A stretch of 64,000 bases of DNA, taken from the NCBI GenBank assembly GCA_002734085.1, contig NVXV01000003.1:52179-116178 (forward strand), written 5' to 3'. This stretch comes from Fluviicola sp. GTDB lineage: Bacteria > Bacteroidota > Bacteroidia > Flavobacteriales_D > Crocinitomicaceae. A program made the translations under genes and the position numbers. Each line of letters starts with the position of its first letter. The first letter of the stretch is position 1. Shown one piece after another: positions 27,854 through 36,320 of this stretch. The notes beneath the pieces are model-generated. The model did no database searches and was not told the origin of the DNA. It worked only from the letters and a program-made list of their open reading frames with translations.

Positions 27854-28703
27854 ATTAAACATATTACATTATTGGAAGGTTGTTCTTACGAGCAGCCTTC
27901 TTGTGTTTTTATTTTCTTGTGATTTTCAAAATGAGGACATTGTTTGTGAAGTTGGTAAATATCAACTTACTGAAGACGAATTGGATGAAATTATTCTTCT
28001 TAATGATGGAAGTTTAGACAATAGTGAAGACCGAGATAAAGCAATTGAAGAATGGGTTGATATGCAGTTGCTAAAATTAGAACTTGAAGAAAAAGCTCCT
28101 GAAGTTTTGAACTCTAATCAACAAAAAGTTGAAAAGGAATTAGCAGAGAGAAACTTATTTGAGTTGGAGAATCAATTTATTCGAGAAAATTTGGATTCTA
28201 TTATAACGGATTCAGAAATACAGACCTATTATGAAAAGCACCGTGAAAATTACGTTAGTCAAAGTTACATCGTACGTGCTTTATATTTAAAAGTTGCCGA
28301 CACGCTTGGCAACCACAATGCAATCGCTGAAAGTTTCCTGTTAAAAAATGATAAACACATAGAGGATGTTAAAAAATATGCCAACCTTTATGCAACCAAC
28401 TTCTATTTTGAAGATAAGAAATGGATCTATTTTGAGGATTTAGTGCGTGATATTCCAATATCCGAAAGCAAGAAAAAAGAACTCATTGTAAATCGAGACA
28501 ATGCTATATTTAAAGAGAGTGGTTTTACTCATTTTATTAATATCTTGGATTATCGTCTAAAAAATATATCTTCCCCTATGGAAGTGGAAAAAAAGTTGAT
28601 TGAAAAGCACATACTAAAGCGAAGAGTAAACGCGTTAAGAGAAAAAGCAAGAGAAACAATTATTGAAAATGTTAGACAAAAGTATAAAGTTAATTATCGC
28701 TAG
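27843..28703 (+). CDS. SurA-like periplasmic lipoprotein without a clear PPIase domain
   Basis: 286 aa. Overlaps the end of the upstream gene by 11 nt and starts at TTG 27843, the only start that keeps a complete lipoprotein signal (hydrophobic stretch to lipobox LFSC, Cys26). The N-terminal half matches the SurA/PpiD helical chaperone module (EVGKYQLTEDELDEI, DKAIEEWVDMQLLKLELEEKAPEVL, EIQTYYEKHRENY). The parvulin signature GGxxG...YGYHI is absent, so it is a probable non-catalytic chaperone. The long helical C-terminus ends RRVNALREKARETIIENVRQKYKVNYR. It is placed between two true parvulins, which suggests a shared complex or pathway. Confidence 0.82.
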   Translation: MASKLNILHYWKVVLTSSLLVFLFSCDFQNEDIVCEVGKYQLTEDELDEIILLNDGSLDNSEDRDKAIEEWVDMQLLKLELEEKAPEVLNSNQQKVEKELAERNLFELENQFIRENLDSIITDSEIQTYYEKHRENYVSQSYIVRALYLKVADTLGNHNAIAESFLLKNDKHIEDVKKYANLYATNFYFEDKKWIYFEDLVRDIPISESKKKELIVNRDNAIFKESGFTHFINILDYRLKNISSPMEVEKKLIEKHILKRRVNALREKARETIIENVRQKYKVNYR

Positions 28704-30048
28704 TTTTATTTTTATTCCATTCACATTTGGTCAAATTATTTCAAATGATGGAGGGAGTTCAGAAGGTGACGTCATTGATAGAATAATCGCTCAAGTAGGA
28801 GATAATATCATTTTACTATCCGATATTGAAGCTCAAAAAATTCAAGCAAAAAATGAAAATGTTGAGGTTGACGACCAGACTGAGTGCTATATGTTAGAGG
28901 AGCTACTCTATCAAAACATCTTATTGAATCAAGCCAAATTAGATAGTATTATAATCTCTGATGGACAGGTGAATGCAGAAATGGAAAACCGTTTGAGAAC
29001 TATCGAGAATCAAATTGGAAGTCGTGAAAAGCTTGAAGCATTTTATGGAAAAACGTATACTCAAATTAAAGAGGAGTTTAGAGAGATTATCAGAGATAGA
29101 ATGATGTCACAAGAAATGGAGCGTCAGATTACACAAGACATTACTGTTACCCCAAGAGACGTGGAGCGGTTTTTTAAGAATATTCCTGAAGATAGCATAC
29201 CGTATGTAAACGAAAAAATTGCGATTCAACAAATCGTTATTTATCCTAAAATCAATCAAGCCAGTAAAAATAAAGTGATTGAAAAATTACGTGAATGGAG
29301 AAAAGATATTCTCAATGGTGAACGAAATTTTGCTGCAGTTGCTACAGTTCATTCAGAAGACCAGGGAAGTGCACGTGATGGTGGTAAAATAGAAGCTACT
29401 CGAGGTATGATGGTGAAACCTTTTGAAGCTGCCGCTTTCTCTTTAGAAGTGGGTGAAATATCAGATGTTGTAGAAACACAATATGGTTACCATATTATTC
29501 AGTTAATTGACAGAAAGGGAGATGATTATACAATTAGACATATTCTTAAAACACCAGAAGTGGGACGTCAAGAACTAATGGACGCTGCTGCACTTATGGA
29601 CGAGTGTGTTGCTCGCTTAAAAAAGAATGAAATTACTTGGGAGGAAGCTGTTCAACAATATTCAGAAGACGAAGACACACGACAAAACAATGGTAATTTG
29701 TCAAACCCTTATACAGGAGATCAGTATTGGGATGTACAGAACATTAATCAAATTGATCCACAAATTTTTGGAATCGTTAACTCGTTAAAAGATGGAGAAA
29801 TCTCTGAACCTTCACTTTACACTGATCAACGAAGTAGAAAGCAAGGAGTTCGTTTGGTTAGGATTCAAGACCGAACTAAACCGCATGTTGCAAACTTAAA
29901 AGACGACTATAATTTCATTAAGCAAGCCGCGGAAAATGAAAGGAAAGAGAAAGTAATCGCAAATTGGGTAAATGAAAAAGTCCACAAAACGTATATAAAA
30001 ATAGATGACAATCATAGCGATTGTTCATTCCGTTACGACTGGAAATAG
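28669..30048 (+). CDS. surA: SurA-type periplasmic chaperone/peptidyl-prolyl isomerase
   Basis: 459 aa from ATG 28669, overlapping the upstream gene by 35 nt; a TTG at 28663 adds only two residues. Signal peptide to about residue 21 (IIASFIFIPFTFGQ). SurA N-domain with VIDRIIAQVGDNIILLSDIEAQK is very close to the SurA consensus; two PPIase domains follow (about 168-275, with DQGSARDGGKIEATRGMMVKPFEAAAF and YGYHIIQLIDRKG; about 280-385 starting DYTIRHILKTPE). Known SurA guards unfolded outer-membrane proteins. The overlaps with neighbours show it is co-translated with the two preceding genes. Confidence 0.92.
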   Translation: MLDKSIKLIIASFIFIPFTFGQIISNDGGSSEGDVIDRIIAQVGDNIILLSDIEAQKIQAKNENVEVDDQTECYMLEELLYQNILLNQAKLDSIIISDGQVNAEMENRLRTIENQIGSREKLEAFYGKTYTQIKEEFREIIRDRMMSQEMERQITQDITVTPRDVERFFKNIPEDSIPYVNEKIAIQQIVIYPKINQASKNKVIEKLREWRKDILNGERNFAAVATVHSEDQGSARDGGKIEATRGMMVKPFEAAAFSLEVGEISDVVETQYGYHIIQLIDRKGDDYTIRHILKTPEVGRQELMDAAALMDECVARLKKNEITWEEAVQQYSEDEDTRQNNGNLSNPYTGDQYWDVQNINQIDPQIFGIVNSLKDGEISEPSLYTDQRSRKQGVRLVRIQDRTKPHVANLKDDYNFIKQAAENERKEKVIANWVNEKVHKTYIKIDDNHSDCSFRYDWK

Positions 30049-30077
30049 TTATATTTAGCACAACACAAATTTGAATT

Positions 30078-31031
30078 ATGTCAAACGTTGAAGAAGTTGA
30101 CCAGTTGGTCAAAAAATATAATACACTCAAAACAGAAATTCACAAAATTATCGTCGGTCAAGATGATGTTGTAGATCAAGTATTGATTTCTATCTTTTCT
30201 AGAGGGCATTGCTTGCTTGTTGGTGTTCCAGGACTAGCGAAAACGTTGCTTGTTAATACCATTTCCAGAACACTGGGACTTAGTTTTAACAGAATACAGT
30301 TTACTCCCGATTTAATGCCTTCTGATATTGTAGGATCAGAAATTCTTGGAGAAAACAGAACGTTTAAGTTTGTAAAAGGACCTTTGTTCAATAATATCGT
30401 TCTAGCCGATGAGATTAATCGTACTCCTCCAAAAACACAATCTGCACTTTTGGAAGCGATGCAAGAACGACACGTGACTGCTGCAGGTCAAAATTATCCT
30501 TTACCGGCTCCGTTTTTTGTTTTAGCAACTCAAAACCCAATTGAGCAAGAAGGAACTTATCCTTTGCCAGAAGCTCAACTCGACCGCTTTATGTTTAATA
30601 TTTGGGTGGACTATCCTTCTTTTGAAGAAGAAATGGCCATTGTTAAATCAACAACTACTGATACCAAAATAGACATTAAACAAGTGATGTCTGGAGAAGA
30701 AATTATGCGTTTTCAGGAAATAATTAGAGAAATTCCAGTGGCAGACAACGTACTTGAGTACGCTGTTCGACTTGTTGGTAAAACAAGAATCAATGATGCT
30801 TCGGCTCCACAACTTACAAAAGATTTCATTTCCTGGGGTGCTGGTCCACGTGCTTCTCAATATTTAATTATTGGTGCAAAATGTCATGCTGTACTCAAAG
30901 GGAAATACGCCCCAGACATAGAAGATGTACAGGCTGTTGCTAAGCCAATATTAAGACACAGGTTAGTGAAAAACTACAAGGCTGAAGCGGAAGGTTACTC
31001 AATGGATCGTATCATTGAAGAATTACTCTAA
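30078..31031 (+). CDS. MoxR-family AAA+ ATPase
   Basis: 317 aa cytoplasmic chaperone-like ATPase. Walker A is GVPGLAKT (residues 49-56), Walker B is NIVLADEINR (106-115, Asp111-Glu112), then PPKTQSALLEAMQERHVT, the sensor ATQNPIEQEGTYPLPEAQLDRF and a C-terminal lid domain. MoxR proteins mature or insert metal or cofactor in other proteins, usually with DUF58 and von Willebrand A partners encoded next door; no such partner follows here, as a TonB-dependent-receptor-like gene comes next. It begins 30 nt after surA, so it likely shares that transcript. Confidence 0.95.
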   Translation: MSNVEEVDQLVKKYNTLKTEIHKIIVGQDDVVDQVLISIFSRGHCLLVGVPGLAKTLLVNTISRTLGLSFNRIQFTPDLMPSDIVGSEILGENRTFKFVKGPLFNNIVLADEINRTPPKTQSALLEAMQERHVTAAGQNYPLPAPFFVLATQNPIEQEGTYPLPEAQLDRFMFNIWVDYPSFEEEMAIVKSTTTDTKIDIKQVMSGEEIMRFQEIIREIPVADNVLEYAVRLVGKTRINDASAPQLTKDFISWGAGPRASQYLIIGAKCHAVLKGKYAPDIEDVQAVAKPILRHRLVKNYKAEAEGYSMDRIIEELL

Positions 31032-31100
31032 TCAAATTTCCTATAATTTATACGAGAATAGGTTTCTTACCGTTTATAGCTACAAAACAACTCTATTTTA

Positions 31101-33749
31101 ATGAAGCGCATCACTTTACTGTTTCTATTTTTGTGTCTTTCGGCAACATACTATGCACAAGACGCTCAAGTTTCAGGTAAAGTAGTTGATAAAAGCAATA
31201 GAGGATTCCCTGAAATTTTAGTTTTTGTAAAAGAGTTTCCAAAATTGCGAACGGAAACTAATCTGGATGGAGTTTATAAATTAAACGTTCCTTCAGATAC
31301 TTTGATTACAATCGTAATCAACTACCAGGATGCAGTTGAGAATTTAAAAATCAAGTTAAAGAAAGGTGAGCAACTAAAACTAGACAAGGTTAAGCTCAAC
31401 GTTCAGTATTTTACAGGAGTGAGTGTTAAAGGTACATTTCGAGATAATACTATTGGTGATTTACCTGTAATAGAAGTACAACAAATTCCGGGACCACAAG
31501 CCACAGTTGAAAAGTACCTTACTTTAACAACCGCAGCTGTTTCAAATAATGAACTCACAAATAATTATAATGTTCGTGGTGGTAGCTACGATGAAAACCT
31601 TGTGTATGTCAATGGGTTTCAAATTTACCGTCCATTTTTAACAAGAAGCGGTCAACAAGAAGGAATGAGTTTTATTAATCCTGCATTGGTCAGTAATATT
31701 TCCTTTAGCGCAGGTGGTTTTGCGGCAAGATATGGTGATAGGTTGAGTTCTGTACTGGATATTGCTTATCGTCGACCAACTCGATTTAGAGGGTCATTTG
31801 ATGCTTCTTTACTTGGTGCTTCCATTCATGTAGAAGATAAAGTGAACACAAGATTCGATTACATGATTGCGGGAAGGTATCAGGATCAAAGTTATTTGTT
31901 AAATGCACTACCCGTTCAGGGGGCTTATAATCCAAGGTTTTATGACCTACAATTTCTCACAAATTTTGCCATAACAGAAAACTTAACGTGGAGCGTTCTT
32001 GGACACTTCTCTTCGAATGACTATCGTTTTGCTCCAGTATCACAAGAAACGACTTTCGGAACCGTGAATCAAGCATTAAGTTTTAATGTGTTTTTTGACG
32101 GTGAAGAACTCACGAGATTCAGAACAATGACGGGAGCAACATCACTCGATTGGGATGTAAATAAAAGAACTGATTTAAAAATTTATGCTAAAGTTTTCAA
32201 TACTGATGAGAACGAAACTTTCGACATTTTTGGGCAGTATTTTATCAATGAGTTAGAGACCGACCCTTCAAAAGAAGAGTTTGGTGATTCTGTTGGAACG
32301 CTTGGTGTTGGTTCTTTTTTAGATCACGCAAGAAATAGACTGCAAGCCACAATATATTCACTCCGTCATGAAGGAAGCTATCAATTTCTGGAAATCACAG
32401 AAGATGGTTTGGACTACGATGAAAAAGGACTTTTACGATGGGGCGTCACTGCCCAATATGAAGATTTTTACGATGTCATGAGTGAATGGAATTACGTGGA
32501 CTCTGCTGGATACAGTATTCCACAAGCACCCGCTGATGAAATCCAACTCTTTGAGGTTATTAAAGCTGAGAACACGCTCAAAAACTTCCGGACAAATGCA
32601 TACCTACAGTTTAGCCAATCTTTTGATAAATATATCGAAGACTATCCTGTGAAAATAAAGGTGAAAGATAGAGACTCACTTGGAAACAAAACTATATCCT
32701 ATTACCATGACACGATTGATCAATCTCGTTCCCAGTTTTCATTTAACGCTGGCGTTCGTGGAGGATACACTGCTTTCAACCAAGAACTCTATTTTACACC
32801 GCGAATGGGTATAAGCTTTTTTCCAAGGAAATACTATTTAGACAAAAACAATGTACTAAAAAAGCGATTCTTAAGACTTCATGCCAGTACCGGACTATAC
32901 TACCAACCTCCATTTTATAGAGAATTAAGAACATTTGAGGGAGGATTGAATTTAGATGTTGAAAGTCAAAAATCATTTCATTTCGTATCAGGTCTAGATT
33001 ACGCCTTCGAGATGTGGGATCGCGAAACACCATTTAAGTTTAGTGGAGAAGTTTTTTACAAATATATGTGGGATGTAAATCCTTATCAAATTGATAATGT
33101 AAGAACAAGGTATTATGCCGAAAACATGGCTGTAGGACACTCATACGGATTAGATTTCAATCTTCATGGTGAATTTATAGACGGAACACAATCATTCTTT
33201 AAAATGGGATTACTTCGAAGTATAGAAGATTTAGAAAATGATGCATATTACACATACATCAATTCAGATGGAGAAGAAATTATTCCCGGTTTCACATTTA
33301 ATGATACACCTGTTGACAGTCTAGAAAACAACCCTGGATTTATTCCTAAGCCAACAGACCAATGGTTTACGTTTGCCACACTCTTTCAAGACAGAATGCC
33401 AGGTATAGAACAATTTACGGTTCAATTAGGCTTTAATTATGGTTCTAAACTTCCTTATGGTCCACCAGACAGAAACCGCTACAAAGATACGATCAGACAA
33501 CGAGCTTACTTTAGAGTAGACATTGGTTTCGGGTATGACTTCCTTTATAAGAAACCAAAGAAAGAAGACCGTAAGAAATTTATGCGTCCATTTACGGACG
33601 TTCGATTGAATTTTGAGATATTCAATTTATTAGGAATTAACAATGTGCTTTCTCAACAGTGGGTGCAAGATACGCAAGGGAGATTTTATGCGATTCCGAA
33701 TTACCTCACCCAACGGCGATTTAATTTGAAACTTATTCTTAGGTGGTAG
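31101..33749 (+). CDS. TonB-dependent receptor-like outer-membrane protein
   Basis: 882 aa. Signal peptide (MKRITLLFLFLCLSATYYAQ), then a carboxypeptidase-regulatory-like beta-sandwich (about residues 22-100, AQVSGKVVDKSNRGFPEILVFV), a plug domain (about 120-230: ATVEKYLTLTTAAVSNNEL, YNVRGGSYDENLVYVNGFQIYRP, FSAGGFAARYGDRLSSVLDI) and a long beta barrel ending in a terminal aromatic (LILRW). This layout is that of Bacteroidota TonB-dependent receptors, which import ligands across the outer membrane using TonB. There is no SusD partner, so it belongs to the solitary type. Ligand unknown. It lies 69 nt after moxR on the same strand. Confidence 0.93.
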   Translation: MKRITLLFLFLCLSATYYAQDAQVSGKVVDKSNRGFPEILVFVKEFPKLRTETNLDGVYKLNVPSDTLITIVINYQDAVENLKIKLKKGEQLKLDKVKLNVQYFTGVSVKGTFRDNTIGDLPVIEVQQIPGPQATVEKYLTLTTAAVSNNELTNNYNVRGGSYDENLVYVNGFQIYRPFLTRSGQQEGMSFINPALVSNISFSAGGFAARYGDRLSSVLDIAYRRPTRFRGSFDASLLGASIHVEDKVNTRFDYMIAGRYQDQSYLLNALPVQGAYNPRFYDLQFLTNFAITENLTWSVLGHFSSNDYRFAPVSQETTFGTVNQALSFNVFFDGEELTRFRTMTGATSLDWDVNKRTDLKIYAKVFNTDENETFDIFGQYFINELETDPSKEEFGDSVGTLGVGSFLDHARNRLQATIYSLRHEGSYQFLEITEDGLDYDEKGLLRWGVTAQYEDFYDVMSEWNYVDSAGYSIPQAPADEIQLFEVIKAENTLKNFRTNAYLQFSQSFDKYIEDYPVKIKVKDRDSLGNKTISYYHDTIDQSRSQFSFNAGVRGGYTAFNQELYFTPRMGISFFPRKYYLDKNNVLKKRFLRLHASTGLYYQPPFYRELRTFEGGLNLDVESQKSFHFVSGLDYAFEMWDRETPFKFSGEVFYKYMWDVNPYQIDNVRTRYYAENMAVGHSYGLDFNLHGEFIDGTQSFFKMGLLRSIEDLENDAYYTYINSDGEEIIPGFTFNDTPVDSLENNPGFIPKPTDQWFTFATLFQDRMPGIEQFTVQLGFNYGSKLPYGPPDRNRYKDTIRQRAYFRVDIGFGYDFLYKKPKKEDRKKFMRPFTDVRLNFEIFNLLGINNVLSQQWVQDTQGRFYAIPNYLTQRRFNLKLILRW

Positions 33750-33828
33750 GGGGATATTAAGATATTGAGTCGTTAGATGTTAGACAATAGACGTATCCTT
33801 CATTGGAGGATTCCATTTCAAAAGGCAT

Positions 33829-34044
33829 TTAGACAACGGTAACTTCCACCTCTCCTCCGATCACGATAATATCTCCAACTATGATTTTAGCTCTTCTACG
33901 CATTTCAATCTCTCCATTACGTACAACATCTTCTTCATCTACAATCATCTTAGCATGACCACCCGTTTGGGCTACACCGATTGCTTTCAAAAGTTGAATC
34001 AGTTCAATGTATGGACCTTCGAGGTTAAAATCTAGTTTTTGCAT
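33829..34044 (-). CDS. S4-domain RNA-binding protein (YbcJ/RlbA-like)
   Basis: 71 aa. Nearly the whole protein is one S4 RNA-binding domain: LIQLLKAIGVAQTGGHAKMIVDE, then VVRNGEIEMRRRAKIIVGDII. The length and the TGGHAK signature match the short YbcJ/RlbA-like proteins thought to bind structured RNA such as rRNA. Located 71 nt beyond the end of the POT transporter gene on the same strand, but a terminator between them (34057-34096) implies separate transcription or read-through. No partner is visible. Confidence 0.85.
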   Translation of the reverse strand: MQKLDFNLEGPYIELIQLLKAIGVAQTGGHAKMIVDEEDVVRNGEIEMRRRAKIIVGDIIVIGGEVEVTVV

Positions 34045-34056
34045 AATTTATGGGAT

Positions 34057-34096
34057 AAAAAAATGGATTTCAACTTAATCATTGAAACCCATTTAA
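34057..34096 (-). terminator. Rho-independent terminator after the POT transporters
   Basis: On the minus strand AAATGGGTTTCAA pairs with TTGAAATCCATTT (one wobble) around an 8-nt loop and is followed by a run of T. It sits directly after the stop at 34116. Confidence 0.8.
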
Positions 34097-34115
34097 AGAA
34101 TTTATTGTTTTGTTA

Positions 34116-36311
34116 TTATCGTACTCCGTGCATTAATTTCTTCAATAAAGGATTGAGGAAAATAATCAATACACCTGCAACTGCTGGGACTATAGTAAAT
34201 ATCAAGAAGAAAGTAGACATAGAATATTCTTCTTGAATCGGTTCAATTAAACCACCCAATGCACCAGCCGCATAGTTACCTATTGCAATAGCTAAATACC
34301 ACATTCCAAACATGAATCCAATCATTCTAGCAGGCACAAGTTTACTCACATAAGAAAGTCCAACGGGAGATGATGACAACTCACCCAACGTGTGGAATAA
34401 ATAGGCGAGTACTAACCATATTAAACTTACTCGAGTACCATCTACTAGGCCAGCTGATCCAAAGGCCAATATTCCAAATCCAAAAGCCATAGTAATTAAA
34501 CCTAGACCATATTTCACGGCTCCGCTTGGGTTATATTTACTCTCAAACCATTTAGAAAATAGAGAGGCGAAGGCAATTATAAAAAAGGAGTTCAAAATTG
34601 AGAACCATGAGGTTGTAATCTCAACTTCATTCCCTTTAATCTGACCCACCTTTGCAATTATTAAAGGAGATGCCTCTTCAGGGTTTTCTTTAAGTTGAGT
34701 CATTATTTTTTGTTCCTTCTTATCGTCAACATATCGAAATGCATCGAGTTCATACGTCGTAAGAATCTTAGAACCCACTTCCAACTCTTTATATTCACCT
34801 ATCTTTTTCTTTAAAACCACGACACTATCTGAAGCTTTTAGGTTTTTCTCCATAGCAATTGTAACAGGAGTCTCTGTATACGTTAACTCACCCGTTTTTT
34901 TATCATATACTTTATTTCCTTCTTCGTCTACTGCGGGATCAATTTTCATTGTTACTTCCAACTGGTAAGACATTGTATTCAAGTCTCTATTCGTTTTCCA
35001 CACTGCCAATGACCAGACTCCTAAGAAACAAATCGCCAATATAATATTAGATAGTTTAATTATGTGTGACGATGCTTTCCATAACTTAACCAAAACCCAT
35101 GTTATAATTATCAAAGGAATAAAAGTTAATAATAGATCTACTATTAAAAATGCGGTAGCTGCATCACCATTTAGAATACGATCTGTAAAATCTCTTGCAA
35201 AAATAATCAGCGAGGTTGCGCCTTGTTCAAAGGACATCCAGAAAAACACTGTGAAAAAAGCAAAGATAATCACCGCTATCATTCTATGTCTTAATACTCT
35301 TTCGTAACGGGAAATTCGACTAATTACTAGCGGTAAAAAGAACAGTATGAGTCCGATCAAGATAAAAGTTATACTAGCAGGTAAAACTTCTTTTCCATCA
35401 ACTACAATACTTAAGAAATCAGGTATCAATGGAACACCATTAATATTAAAAGGACCATGAAGCAGATAGATTACTCCAAAAACAGAAGCTAATACAGTCA
35501 GGATTTTATCAAACATCGTAAAAGGATTCCTTTTTTCAGAGTGTCCTTCCACTGTAACTGTATTAGTGCCTTCGTCATCTAAAACAACATCATCAATTTC
35601 TTGGTTTGAAGGTTGAACTTTAGATGTTGATGCAACAACTTCTTTTGCCGTTTTATCAGGCTTAGCACCAATTTTTCCAAATAATGGTTTAGAAAACCAA
35701 AATTGTAAAAGACCAAGCATCATGAAAATTCCAGCAAGACCAAAACCCCAAGACCATCCAATTTTTTCAGCTAAATAACCACAAAGCATCATACCAAAAA
35801 ATGCCCCAGCATTTACACCCATATAAAATATGGTATATGCCCCATCCTTTTTCTCGGGTAGGTCTTTATACATTTCTGAGATGATTGAGGTCATTGTAGG
35901 CTTAAAGAAACCTGTACCAATAACTAATAGAGCCAAGCCGCCGTACATTGAAAATTCCGTTTCCAATGCCATCATACCATGCCCTAAAGTCATAATTAAT
36001 GCTCCTATTGCTACAGCATTTCTATAACCTAAGAATTTATCAGCAATTACTCCACCCAAAATTGGGGTTAAATAAAGTAGCCCTGCATAGGTTGCAAAGA
36101 GAGTTCCTGCATTTTCAGATGTCCAATCCCAACCTGGGTTGACACCTATGATAGACATAGTTAAGAAATTAACCAATAACACTCTCATCCCGTAGAATGA
36201 AAAGCGCTCCCACATCTCTGTAAAAAATAAAACGAAAAGTCCTGATGGATGTCCTAAGACTTTTGACTTAAAAAATTCGTTTGAGTTACCCTCCTTTGTA
36301 ACAGATGCCAT
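34116..36311 (-). CDS. POT-family proton-coupled peptide transporter with large extracytoplasmic insert
   Basis: 731 aa from ATG 36311 (an in-frame TTG at 36317 adds two residues). The N-terminal signature PSGLFVLFFTEMWERFSFYGMR is the POT/PTR ExxERFxYYG motif; FYMGVNAGAFFGMMLCGYLAEKIGW is the second family signature. The protein is inner-membrane and imports di- and tripeptides or related compounds with H+. Typical bacterial members have about 480-520 aa; here a soluble, charged segment of about 120 residues (roughly 460-585, from SYQLEVTMKIDP to QIKGNEVEITTSW) lies between helices late in the chain. Starts 10 nt after its tandem paralogue, so the two form an operon. Confidence 0.93.
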   Translation of the reverse strand: MASVTKEGNSNEFFKSKVLGHPSGLFVLFFTEMWERFSFYGMRVLLVNFLTMSIIGVNPGWDWTSENAGTLFATYAGLLYLTPILGGVIADKFLGYRNAVAIGALIMTLGHGMMALETEFSMYGGLALLVIGTGFFKPTMTSIISEMYKDLPEKKDGAYTIFYMGVNAGAFFGMMLCGYLAEKIGWSWGFGLAGIFMMLGLLQFWFSKPLFGKIGAKPDKTAKEVVASTSKVQPSNQEIDDVVLDDEGTNTVTVEGHSEKRNPFTMFDKILTVLASVFGVIYLLHGPFNINGVPLIPDFLSIVVDGKEVLPASITFILIGLILFFLPLVISRISRYERVLRHRMIAVIIFAFFTVFFWMSFEQGATSLIIFARDFTDRILNGDAATAFLIVDLLLTFIPLIIITWVLVKLWKASSHIIKLSNIILAICFLGVWSLAVWKTNRDLNTMSYQLEVTMKIDPAVDEEGNKVYDKKTGELTYTETPVTIAMEKNLKASDSVVVLKKKIGEYKELEVGSKILTTYELDAFRYVDDKKEQKIMTQLKENPEEASPLIIAKVGQIKGNEVEITTSWFSILNSFFIIAFASLFSKWFESKYNPSGAVKYGLGLITMAFGFGILAFGSAGLVDGTRVSLIWLVLAYLFHTLGELSSSPVGLSYVSKLVPARMIGFMFGMWYLAIAIGNYAAGALGGLIEPIQEEYSMSTFFLIFTIVPAVAGVLIIFLNPLLKKLMHGVR

Positions 36312-36320
36312 CTTCAAAAA

